Below are positions 1 to 5,144 of a stretch of DNA of 5,144 bases, piece by piece. Source of the stretch: Myxococcales bacterium. Lineage in GTDB: Bacteria > Desulfobacterota_B > Binatia > UBA1149 > SPBQ01. Under the pieces are notes generated by a model. That model saw only the letters and a list, made by a program, of their open reading frames with translations, made no database searches and was not told the origin of the DNA. Each line of letters begins with the position of its first letter. Position 1 is the first letter of the stretch. The position numbers and the translations under genes were made by a program. The stretch lies in NCBI GenBank assembly GCA_004525875.1, contig SPBQ01000199.1, positions 1 through 5,144 on the forward strand. Direction: 5' to 3'.

Positions 1-545
1 ACGGCGCGCTGGGCGGTATCGATCTCGTCGTCCACTGCGCCGCGATTCTCGGCTCCGGTTGCTTCACCGAGCAATCCGCGGAGGACTTCGAGCGGGTACT
101 GCGAATCAACCTGATGGGCACGGTGAACGTCGTCAGAGCATGCGTGCCGTCGCTGCGATCCTCGCGCGGCTCGGTCGCGTGCATCGCCTCCACCGCCGCC
201 CTCCATGGATGGCCCGAGATGAGCGCCTATTCGACGGCCAAGTTCGGCGTGGCCGGGTTCTGCGACGCCGTGCGACCGGAGCTCGGTCGCGACGGCATCG
301 GCGTCACCACCGTGTTTCCGCTGCTCATCGATACGCCGCTGCTCGCCAGCCCCGATCTGGCCCCCATCCTCAGGCAGGGCAAGGCGATCCCGGCGCAGAA
401 AGTCGTCGACAAGACGCTCGCCGGTCTGCGAAAGCACAAGGACCGCGTCTACGTTCCTGCGACCGTACGCTTCGTCGCCGCACTGCAAGGGCTCGCTCCG
501 TCGTTGCTCGATGCGTACGGAAAGCGGTTCGGGTTGCGCCGGTAG
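1..545 (+). CDS. Short-chain dehydrogenase/reductase (SDR), 5'-truncated by window edge
   Basis: This is the C-terminal part of an NAD(P)-dependent SDR oxidoreductase. The frame is open from base 3 to the TAG at 543-545, giving 180 residues. The Rossmann Gly-rich cofactor motif and about 75-80 N-terminal residues lie outside the window, judged from classical SDRs of about 250-270 residues. The full catalytic tetrad is visible: Asn36 (in RINLMG), Ser63 (in CIAST), Tyr76 and Lys80 (YSTAK), with the usual 13-residue Ser-to-Tyr spacing. The usual NNAG motif after beta-4 reads HCAA (residues 11-14, bases 33-44), which is uncommon. The tail after the active site (IDTPLL, then a basic end KRFGLRR) resembles SDRs that act on hydrophobic or lipid-like substrates, but this is inference. 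The ATG at 114 is internal: homology continues upstream of it. The next gene is convergent, so there is no operon partner downstream. The family call is firm; the substrate is unknown. Confidence 0.92.
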   Translation, partial: GALGGIDLVVHCAAILGSGCFTEQSAEDFERVLRINLMGTVNVVRACVPSLRSSRGSVACIASTAALHGWPEMSAYSTAKFGVAGFCDAVRPELGRDGIGVTTVFPLLIDTPLLASPDLAPILRQGKAIPAQKVVDKTLAGLRKHKDRVYVPATVRFVAALQGLAPSLLDAYGKRFGLRR

Positions 546-560
546 TCGCGGGCGCGTGGA

Positions 561-591
561 GATCCCGGCTGCGCCGATGGCGGCTGGGATC
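561..591. terminator. Hairpin between convergent genes, probable bidirectional terminator
   Basis: GATCCCGGC (561-569) pairs with GCTGGGATC (583-591) through nine base pairs including one G-U. After a 2-nt bulge, CGCC (572-575) pairs with GGCG (579-582) around a GAT loop. The total is about 13 bp in 31 nt. It begins 15 nt after the SDR stop codon and lies 35 nt beyond the stop of the convergent methyltransferase gene, where a shared terminator is expected. There is no T-run on either side, so it is not a canonical intrinsic terminator. It may instead act as a 3'-end stabilising hairpin. Confidence 0.5.
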
Positions 592-626
592 GGCACGTGC
601 GCCGCCACAACGACCCGCACCGCGCC

Positions 627-1568
627 TCAGTCGATACAGGCCTTGCCGACGGCCTCGATATGGCGGTGATCCGTCCCGCAGCAACCACCGAGTACGTTGA
701 TGTGGTGCAGTCTTCGGCGCAACTCCCGATACAGAGAGGCGAACTCGGCGGGATCGCCGTCGTCGAGCTCTGTGGCCTCATCGAGCTCGGCGTGGCTCAT
801 CCTCGAAGCGTTGGCTCGGATACCGCGAATACGTTGCGTCCATGAAGCGCCCGCGTCGAGCGCATCCGAGAAATGCGTCGGGTGAGCACAGTTGATCATG
901 TAGTAGGCGGGAGCAGCGTCCGTCGCGGAATCGACCTCGACGATGGCGTCGGCCAGCGGCTGTCCGCTCGGAAGCGAGCCGTCAGTCTCGACGGTGAAGG
1001 AGATCACCACCGGCATGCCAGCGGCTCGCGCGGCCCGTGCCACCCCCGCGGCCTCGCCGACATGCGTCATCGTTACGGCCGTCACCATGTCCGCATCGGT
1101 GTCGGCGAACAAGCGTGCCTGCATACAGTGATAGTCCTCCGCCTCCTCCGCACCCATCAACACCGCCGGATCGTAGCCGTCTCCGCGCGGGCCGATGCAT
1201 CCGCTGATGACCATCGGCGGACCATCGCCTTCGAGCTCGCCGCGGAGGCGGCCGAGTAGCTCGATCGACTGCCGGTTCGCGTCGGCCAGCTCCTCGATCG
1301 TGAAGCCGAGCTTCTGCGCCCAGTCCGGACTCGCCCGCCACGTAGCGCTCTCGAGGACGAAGCCGACGCCCAGCCGAGTAGCGATCGCGGCGTGGGTGCG
1401 GAAGTACTTCTCGAGAGCAGCACGCCCGCCATTATCGCGAAGGAGAACGAAGGCGGCGAAGTCGGGAAGCTCGAGGCCTTCATGGAAGATGAGCGTCGTC
1501 TCGATGCCGCCATCCGTCAGAAACAGGTCGCCCGAGAGCTGCGGGAGAGCGTCACGATAGCGTGCCAT
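627..1568 (-). CDS. Homocysteine S-methyltransferase family protein (MmuM/BHMT-like)
   Basis: This gene encodes a 313-residue cytosolic zinc-dependent methyltransferase-family TIM barrel. Family members transfer a methyl group from S-methylmethionine, betaine or a similar donor to the thiol of homocysteine, making methionine. The N-terminal DGGIET motif (about residues 19-24) starts the barrel. The three zinc-ligand cysteines are present: Cys227 in the INCAHP motif and the Cys296-Cys297 pair in GGCCGTD near the C-terminus, matching the family spacing. The length is close to E. coli MmuM (about 310 residues). No cobalamin or folate domain is present, which favours an MmuM-type enzyme over MetH. 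I chose the ATG at 1566-1568 because conserved sequence begins soon after it and a weak GGCGGG lies upstream. An in-frame GTG at 1617-1619 would add 17 unconserved-looking residues. The segment around ESATW replaces the more usual TNTYQ-like motif, so the methyl donor or acceptor could differ. The gene stands alone, convergent with the SDR and divergent from the Cys-repeat gene. Confidence 0.9.
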   Translation of the reverse strand: MARYRDALPQLSGDLFLTDGGIETTLIFHEGLELPDFAAFVLLRDNGGRAALEKYFRTHAAIATRLGVGFVLESATWRASPDWAQKLGFTIEELADANRQSIELLGRLRGELEGDGPPMVISGCIGPRGDGYDPAVLMGAEEAEDYHCMQARLFADTDADMVTAVTMTHVGEAAGVARAARAAGMPVVISFTVETDGSLPSGQPLADAIVEVDSATDAAPAYYMINCAHPTHFSDALDAGASWTQRIRGIRANASRMSHAELDEATELDDGDPAEFASLYRELRRRLHHINVLGGCCGTDHRHIEAVGKACID

Positions 1569-1615
1569 GAGAATCCCGCCGGTGGCGTACCGCCGATCAG
1601 AGTATGAGAATCCCG
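1567..1615. repeat. 12-nt direct repeat at the methyltransferase gene start
   Basis: ATGAGAATCCCG occurs at 1567-1578 and again, identically, at 1604-1615, a start-to-start distance of 37 nt. The first copy overlaps the chosen start codon of the methyltransferase gene (read on the opposite strand as CGGGATTCTCAT). The second copy lies just inside the alternative GTG start. The flanking bases do not match, so this is not a longer duplication. It could be a paired protein-binding site or a remnant of a short tandem duplication; chance is also possible. Confidence 0.4.
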
Positions 1616-1721
1616 ACACCCTGTTACAACGTGCGGGACGCGTGGATCACGTCGATCGCCGAAAGAGGCACTGTCGCGCACCTGGCCGCGCCGACCGGGA
1701 CAGACAGCTGAGGTAGAGTGG

Positions 1722-1749
1722 AGGTGACGGGCCGAACCGTGTATCACCT
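1722..1749. promoter_or_regulatory. Inverted repeat upstream of the Cys-repeat protein gene
   Basis: AGGTGA (1722-1727) is the exact inverted complement of TCACCT (1744-1749). Inside it ACGG (1727-1730) can pair with CCGT (1737-1740) around a GCCGAA loop, leaving a small bulge on the right arm. It ends 35 nt before the ATG at 1785. It could be a repressor operator or a 5' leader hairpin. I see no convincing -35/-10 pair beside it: a TAGAGT at 1714-1719 has only a weak upstream partner. Function is inferred from position alone. Confidence 0.3.
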
Positions 1750-1773
1750 GGCGGTTCCAAATCAACCAGACCC

Positions 1774-1780
1774 GGAGGGA
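1774..1780 (+). promoter_or_regulatory. Ribosome binding site of the Cys-repeat protein gene
   Basis: GGAGGGA sits 4 nt before the ATG at 1785-1787. It is a strong match to the Shine-Dalgarno consensus and fixes the start, which in turn gives a complete signal peptide with a basic N-terminus. Confidence 0.75.
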
Positions 1781-1784
1781 TCAA

Positions 1785-2216
1785 ATGAAAAGAACTTCAA
1801 CCACGCTCGTCGCCGTGTTCGCCGCAGGCTCGCTGCTCATCGGCGGCCTCGCACTGCCGGGCCTTGCCGGCGCGCAAGACGACATCGTCCAGGAAGTGAA
1901 GACCGGCTGCGAGAAGGAGCTCAACGACTTCTGCGCGAAGGTGACGCCTGGACAAGGACGCGTTCTCGCTTGCCTGTACGCACACGGTGACAAGCTCTCG
2001 GGACGCTGTGAGTACGCGCTCTACGATGCGGCCGCGAAGCTCGAGCGCGCCATCAACGCGCTCAGCTATGTCGCCAATGAGTGCCTCGACGACGCGGAGA
2101 AGCTGTGCCCCAACGTGGAGATGGGCGAGGGACGCATCATCGAGTGCCTGAACAAGCACAAGGGTGATCTCGACGCGCGCTGCGCGACGGCTCTGAAGGA
2201 CACCGGATTGATGTAG
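1785..2216 (+). CDS. Exported cysteine-rich repeat protein (GLG1-type repeats)
   Basis: This gene encodes a small secreted or periplasmic protein of 143 residues. Residues 1-30 form a classic signal peptide: a basic start (MKR), a hydrophobic core at about 8-26 and an AGA/Q cleavage site after Ala30. The mature part of about 113 residues has exactly eight cysteines in two repeats, Cys42-50-63-75 and Cys100-108-121-133. Both follow C-x7-C-x12-C-x11-C, and every cysteine pair is offset by exactly 58 residues. Each repeat has a GxGR motif before the third cysteine, then a Leu-x-x-His/Lys-x-Gly/Lys-x-x-Leu helix and an RC, as in the Cys-rich repeat of the eukaryotic Golgi protein GLG1 (also called ESL-1 or Cys-rich FGF receptor; Pfam Cys_rich_FGFR). 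Bacterial proteins with this repeat are known but uncharacterised. Disulfide bonding in an oxidising compartment is inferred from the even cysteine count and export signal. The gene is monocistronic, divergent from the methyltransferase and convergent with the flavoprotein. Its function is unknown. Confidence 0.9.
   Translation: MKRTSTTLVAVFAAGSLLIGGLALPGLAGAQDDIVQEVKTGCEKELNDFCAKVTPGQGRVLACLYAHGDKLSGRCEYALYDAAAKLERAINALSYVANECLDDAEKLCPNVEMGEGRIIECLNKHKGDLDARCATALKDTGLM
1908..2183 (+). repeat. Two tandem four-cysteine protein repeats, period 58 residues
   Basis: Repeat 1 spans Cys42 to Cys75 (bases 1908-2009) and repeat 2 spans Cys100 to Cys133 (bases 2082-2183). Cysteine spacing is identical in both (x7, x12, x11). 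Shared positions include the GxGR motif, Lys-Leu/Asp near the third helix and the RC-x-x-AL ending. Similarity is at the protein level; the DNA copies have diverged, so the duplication is old. The linker between the repeats (residues 76-99) is helical in character and lacks cysteine. Confidence 0.85.
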
Positions 2217-2257
2217 GAAGCCCCGGCGCGGCCGTGCTTCACAGTCGCGCCGGCTTC
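2217..2257. terminator. Hairpin between convergent genes, probable bidirectional terminator
   Basis: CCGGCGCG (2223-2230) is perfectly complementary to CGCGCCGG (2246-2253). Across a 2-nt bulge, GAAG (2217-2220) extends the pairing with CTTC (2254-2257), giving a 12-bp stem with a 15-nt loop. It starts directly after the TAG of the Cys-repeat gene and lies 11 nt beyond the stop of the convergent flavoprotein gene. No T-run follows on either strand, so its role as a shared terminator is inferred from position and stem strength. Confidence 0.5.
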
Positions 2258-2268
2258 GCTCGTGGGTA

Positions 2269-3480
2269 TCAGAGCGCCGGGTTATCCTCGGCCAGGCCCA
2301 GCAGCATGCACGCCACGTCGATGTAGGTCTTCTCGTTGATGAAGGCGTGCTGGCTACCCGTGTACATATCGCGGAAGGCGCGCTCGAGTCTGCTCCCCTC
2401 ACGGATCGCCGTGGTGCCGGCCGAGAGGTGGCAGAACTCGACGACCTCACGCGACGCCTCGGTTGCGTAGGTGGCGGCCAGCCGCAGGTCCGCGCGCATC
2501 CGCGGCGTGAGCGGCTCCCCCTCCTGCATCTCCTCCCGGACTCGCAGATTGGTGTCCATCACGTGGTGCCAGGCGGCACGCCACATGCCCTCGTGGTGAC
2601 CGAGCCCGCGCTGGAAGGTCGGCTTGTTCGCGAGGTTCGACGGATCGCCCATGCGTGTCTTGTTCTCGGCAAGGCCGACGACGTCGTCGAGCGCGCTGCG
2701 CGCAGTACCGAGCGCCCACGCCGCGTGGCCCGCCGCCGTAATCGGCATCAGCCCGAGTTCGTAGACCTTGCCACCGCGCTTCGGCTCGCGCGTGAAGAGC
2801 GGGAACACGCGGTGTTCGGGAACGAAGACGTCCGAGACGTTGTAGTCGAACGAACCCGTGCCCTTGAGTCCGGTGACGTGCCAGCCGTCGGTGAACTCGA
2901 CTTCCTGGCGCGGGAAGACCGCGATGAGCATCTCCGGCAAGCCACCCTCGGCCATCAGAACTTCGCCGTTCTCGATCGGCATGAAGCCACCGACGACGAA
3001 CTCGGAGTGACCGGTGCCGCTTCCGAAGTTCCAGGCCCCGGTAACACGGTAGCCACCGTCGCCGACCTGGCCCTGCCCGTTCGGAAAGAACTGGCCGGCC
3101 AGCGTCACACGGTTCTCGTTGGCGGTGAAGACCTCAGCGAAACCGTCGTCGGGAAGGTAGGCCGCCGCCGCGGCAGACGAGGGCAAGTTGGCGATGCCGA
3201 TCCAGCCCACCGACGCGTCCTGCCAGGCCAGCTCCTCCCAGATCTCGAGCATCTCGGGTACCGAAGGCTCCTGCCCGCCGGCTTCGCGTGGGTTGAGGTA
3301 CGTCATCAACCCGCTGCTCCAGAACGCGTCGACGGTCGCCTTGTTGAGCGTGCGCTCGCGCTCGGACTCGGCGGCGCTCGCCATCACGACGTCGCGAATG
3401 GAGCGCGCGAGCTCCAGACCGGCGTTGTCGGTCGGCCCATCGCGGTAGACGGGAGGACGAAGAGAGCTGTGAAACGACAT
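2269..3480 (-). CDS. Acyl-CoA dehydrogenase-fold flavoprotein, probable group D flavin-dependent monooxygenase
   Basis: This gene encodes a 403-residue soluble flavoprotein with the three-part acyl-CoA dehydrogenase fold: an N-terminal helical domain (about 20-125), a central beta domain (about 126-225, with the GYRVTGAWNFGSG stretch) and a C-terminal four-helix domain (about 240-395). The GTGS motif at 207-210 followed by DVFVPEHR (217-224) is the usual end of the central domain. The C-terminal FRDMYTGSQHAF (369-380) and SAGTTAI (353-359) resemble the type-2 C-terminal domain (Pfam Acyl-CoA_dh_2) of oxygenases such as HsaA, DszC and the large component of 4-hydroxyphenylacetate 3-hydroxylase. 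These use reduced FMN or FAD and O2 to hydroxylate a small substrate. His378 fits the conserved His of that motif. No flavin reductase, which such oxygenases need, is encoded in the window. The ATG at 3478-3480 is supported by GGGAG 9 nt upstream. It is the second gene of an operon, 4 nt after the SDR. A true dehydrogenase role is less likely but not excluded. Confidence 0.85.
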   Translation of the reverse strand: MSFHSSLRPPVYRDGPTDNAGLELARSIRDVVMASAAESERERTLNKATVDAFWSSGLMTYLNPREAGGQEPSVPEMLEIWEELAWQDASVGWIGIANLPSSAAAAAYLPDDGFAEVFTANENRVTLAGQFFPNGQGQVGDGGYRVTGAWNFGSGTGHSEFVVGGFMPIENGEVLMAEGGLPEMLIAVFPRQEVEFTDGWHVTGLKGTGSFDYNVSDVFVPEHRVFPLFTREPKRGGKVYELGLMPITAAGHAAWALGTARSALDDVVGLAENKTRMGDPSNLANKPTFQRGLGHHEGMWRAAWHHVMDTNLRVREEMQEGEPLTPRMRADLRLAATYATEASREVVEFCHLSAGTTAIREGSRLERAFRDMYTGSQHAFINEKTYIDVACMLLGLAEDNPAL

Positions 3481-3484
3481 GGGC

Positions 3485-4279
3485 CTAGGCTCCCGGCGCG
3501 CCCTTGACGCGCTTGCCCGCCGTGATGCCGCTGTCGAGGATCAGATCGGTGCCGGTGCAGGTCAGGCTGTCGTCGGAGGCGAAGTAGAGGATCGCCTTGG
3601 CGATGTCGCCGATGAAGTCGGCGGTCTCACGGGTACGCTGGTGCGCAAGCAGGCGGTGCTCGTACTGGCGCGGCACGTCGGCGCCTACTCCTTCAGGCAA
3701 GTACGGCTTGATCATCTCGCCGCTGCCCGCCTCCGGGCAAACGGCGTTCACCCGGATCCCGTGCTTGCCGAACTCGAGCGCCGCCACCCGCGTGATGCCT
3801 CGCACGGCCCATTTGGTGGCGCTGTAGGCGACCAGCCCCGTCTTCGCCTGCACGCCGTCGATCGAGGCGACGTTGACGATCGCCCCGCCCCCCGCCTCAC
3901 GGATCGCCGGCTCGGCCGACTTCATCCCGAGGAACACGCCTTTCTGGTTGACCGCGAACACGCGCTCGAAGTCGGCGACCGTGGTGTCGCCGATGGCGGC
4001 CATGTGAAGGATGCCGGCGTTGTTGACCAGAACGTCGAGCTTGCCGAAACGGTCAACGGCGACCTTCACGGCCGCCTGCCAGGACGCTTCATCGGTGACG
4101 TCGAGGCGGACGAAACAGGCGGCATCTCCGATGTCCGCGGCAACTGCCGCACCCGCGTCGTCTGCGATATCGGCGATGACGACCTTCGCCCCCTCGGCCG
4201 CAAACAGGCGGGCGGTCGCCTCGCCGGTGCCGCGCGCCGCGCCCGAGATCAGTGCTACTTTGCTGTTGAGTCTGCTCAT
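3485..4279 (-). CDS. Classical short-chain dehydrogenase/reductase (SDR), complete
   Basis: This gene encodes a 264-residue cytosolic NAD(H)-type oxidoreductase interconverting an alcohol and a ketone. The single Rossmann domain has the Gly-rich motif SGAARGTG (12-19), Asp37 at the end of beta-2 (which usually selects NAD over NADP), Asp60-Val61 for the adenine ring, NNAG (86-89) and the complete tetrad Asn111, Ser139, Tyr152, Lys156. After beta-6 the usual PG motif is PE (in VCPEAGSGEM), followed by a substrate loop. This resembles SDRs annotated as hydroxysteroid or cyclic-alcohol dehydrogenases, but the substrate cannot be read. The length is typical of the family. The start is fixed by GGAGGAG (4283-4289) 3 nt before the ATG. 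It is the first gene of an operon with the flavoprotein downstream, so the two probably act on the same substrate series. It is not a close copy of the truncated SDR at the left edge, which has HCAA instead of NNAG. Confidence 0.93.
   Translation of the reverse strand: MSRLNSKVALISGAARGTGEATARLFAAEGAKVVIADIADDAGAAVAADIGDAACFVRLDVTDEASWQAAVKVAVDRFGKLDVLVNNAGILHMAAIGDTTVADFERVFAVNQKGVFLGMKSAEPAIREAGGGAIVNVASIDGVQAKTGLVAYSATKWAVRGITRVAALEFGKHGIRVNAVCPEAGSGEMIKPYLPEGVGADVPRQYEHRLLAHQRTRETADFIGDIAKAILYFASDDSLTCTGTDLILDSGITAGKRVKGAPGA
3490..3494 (-). promoter_or_regulatory. Ribosome binding site of the flavoprotein gene, inside the upstream SDR gene
   Basis: Read on the - strand this is GGGAG, 9 nt before the flavoprotein ATG. 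It lies within the last three sense codons of the SDR gene, whose TAG is at 3485-3487, and only 4 nt separate stop and start. The arrangement implies a shared transcript and probable translational coupling. Confidence 0.6.
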
Positions 4280-4517
4280 GAACTCCTCCGTTTAGCCGAT
4301 TCACCGGCCCTTGACGAGAGTTCCGTTCACGCACGTTCGAGAGGGGTGGAGCCCCGTTCCCGCGAGGCACCCCCCGGCGGACGAGATTCGCTGCGGGCGT
4401 CACCTCCGGCATCGCACCGAGTCGTCGTTCGCGGCCCTGGCCAGGCGAGAGACCGATGCCGCCCGACCGTTGCGCGGCGACGGCACGCTCGAACGGAATC
4501 CGCTCGTCCGATGTCGG
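4280..4517. other. Intergenic region upstream of the SDR-flavoprotein operon
   Basis: These 238 bp separate the end of the YafD-like gene from the start of the SDR gene, both on the - strand. The segment should carry the operon's promoter, but I see no clear -35/-10 pair on the - strand. Weak short stems are present: GCCG/CGGC near 4295-4308, GGGG/CCCC near 4352-4365, and GCCGC (4458-4462) with GCGGC (4474-4478), which could mark the end of the upstream transcript. Open frames crossing it continue as the wrong frame of the flanking genes and look like no known protein. Confidence 0.5.
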
Positions 4518-5144
4518 TCAGGAGTCCGAAGGTAGGGAGAATCCGACCACGATCGGCCGGTGGTCGGAACTGTCGTAGTCGAGGACCTCGGCATCCACGA
4601 CGTCGAGGCCGCGGTAGTAGACGCGATCGAGCGCCAGCTCGGGATCGATGCCGAGCAGCCAGTCGACCAGCTGCGATCGCTTCGTCGCGGTAGTCCGGCC
4701 CGACGGGAACTGGTCGACCTCGACGAGGTTCAGCCCCGCCGTCATCGCCTGCAGCAAGCCGAGACGTTCCGTCCGCCACGTGTTGAAGTCGCCCGCCATC
4801 ACGATGGGACCGGAGTGGCCGGCCATCTCTTCGCGCAGGCGGCCGAGCTGCGCACGGAACCGTGTCGTACCGAAGCGCTCGAAGTTCATGCAGTGGACAT
4901 TGACCGCCATCAGGCGCTGGTCGTCGGGCAGCCGGTACTCAGTGATGAGCGAGACCTTCGGCGACGTGAAGCCGAGCTCGCGAGAACGGGTTTCGAGCGA
5001 GCGCGGGTTCATAGCGCGGGCGACCGCCGCCGTGTGCACCCCCACCCTGCTTTGCGCGGACCACGGATAGCGCCAGCTCGTGGCGAACAGATTCACTGCC
5101 AGCGGGGTCAGGGCGAGCTGTTCGTGGGCTTCCTGCAGTAGCAG
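4518..5144 (-). CDS. YafD-like endonuclease/exonuclease/phosphatase-family protein, 5'-truncated by window edge
   Basis: This is the C-terminal 208 residues of a metal-dependent phosphoesterase-fold (EEP, DNase I-like) protein; the frame remains open to the right edge. Conserved EEP elements appear in order: Gln4-Glu5 (LLLQEAHEQ, the metal-binding Glu), His84 (NVHCMNF), Asp119-x-Asn121 (AGDFNTW), Asp173 before a VYYRGL strand, and Asp194-His195 (SDHRPI), the catalytic base pair. The stretches SPKVSLITEY, VNVHCMNF, GPIVMAGDFN and YRGL closely recall E. coli YafD, an EEP protein of poorly known function. The apparent GTG start at 5094-5096 is wrong because the essential QE motif lies upstream of it (about 5130-5135). 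Compared with my memory of YafD, about ten extra residues (VDWLLGIDPE) precede the Asp173 strand. The missing N-terminus may be about 50-100 residues and would show whether there is a membrane segment. Substrate is unknown: nucleic acid, phospholipid or inositol phosphate are all possible for the fold. Confidence 0.88.
   Translation of the reverse strand: MLLQEAHEQLALTPLAVNLFATSWRYPWSAQSRVGVHTAAVARAMNPRSLETRSRELGFTSPKVSLITEYRLPDDQRLMAVNVHCMNFERFGTTRFRAQLGRLREEMAGHSGPIVMAGDFNTWRTERLGLLQAMTAGLNLVEVDQFPSGRTTATKRSQLVDWLLGIDPELALDRVYYRGLDVVDAEVLDYDSSDHRPIVVGFSLPSDS

Noticed and set aside
59..700. 213-residue + strand frame overlapping the truncated SDR and running into the methyltransferase gene
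   Set aside because: It is extremely Arg-rich, crosses the convergent hairpin, and competes with two well-supported genes.
1617..1619. GTG as the start of the methyltransferase gene
   Set aside because: It would add 17 residues without family similarity and lacks a well-placed ribosome binding site; the ATG at 1566-1568 is preferred, though not proven.
1691..1719. Possible sigma-70 promoter for the Cys-repeat gene: TAGAGT at 1714-1719 with CCGACC 17 nt upstream
   Set aside because: The -35 matches only three of six consensus bases, which is too weak to call in GC-rich DNA.
2347..3507. 386-residue open frame on the + strand opposite the flavoprotein gene
   Set aside because: It is rich in Arg, Gly, Ala and Val, has no recognisable domain, and lies antisense to a gene with clear family motifs. 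It is a by-product of strong GC bias.
4311..4316. TTGACG resembling a -35 box on the + strand
   Set aside because: There is no -10-like hexamer at suitable distance and no + strand gene follows.
3479..4693. 404-residue open frame on the + strand opposite the SDR gene and the following gap
   Set aside because: It is antisense to a complete SDR with all catalytic residues, its composition is typical of a shadow frame, and it has no known motif.
5094..5096. GTG as the start of the YafD-like gene
   Set aside because: The conserved QE metal-binding motif is encoded upstream of it in the same frame, so the real start is beyond the window.

Overview
The window is about 5.1 kb of GC-rich bacterial chromosome. 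It is densely coded, with short intergenic gaps, Shine-Dalgarno sites and strong third-position GC bias, which also leaves long meaningless open frames on the opposite strands. The proteins fit an environmental, high-GC proteobacterium or related Gram-negative: a YafD-like nuclease-fold protein, a secreted Cys-rich repeat protein and catabolic-type oxidoreductases. Nothing in the sequence fixes the taxon. There is no rRNA, tRNA, insertion sequence, CRISPR array, phage gene or attachment site.

Layout from left to right. (1) The C-terminal part of a short-chain dehydrogenase/reductase (SDR) on the + strand enters from the left edge and ends at 545. (2) A hairpin at 561-591 separates it from a convergent homocysteine S-methyltransferase-family gene on the - strand (627-1568). 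(3) A 216-bp divergent intergenic region follows. It holds a 12-nt direct repeat and an inverted repeat. (4) A + strand gene (1785-2216) encodes a small exported protein with two exactly spaced four-cysteine repeats of the GLG1 type. (5) A second hairpin (2217-2257) lies in the next convergent gap. (6) A two-gene - strand operon follows: a complete classical SDR (4279 to 3485), then, 4 nt later, an acyl-CoA-dehydrogenase-fold flavoprotein (3480 to 2269) that looks more like a group D flavin monooxygenase than a true acyl-CoA dehydrogenase. (7) After a 238-bp gap comes the C-terminal part of a YafD-like endonuclease/exonuclease/phosphatase-family protein on the - strand, which runs off the right edge.

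Only the SDR and flavoprotein pair clearly works together. Tight spacing, with the second gene's ribosome binding site inside the end of the first, suggests coupled expression and consecutive redox steps on one small molecule, probably cyclic or aromatic/steroid-like; the substrate is not readable from the sequence. The other genes look like independent single-gene units. I found no convincing new multi-gene system. The most distinctive item is the small exported Cys-repeat protein, whose fold is best known from a eukaryotic Golgi protein.
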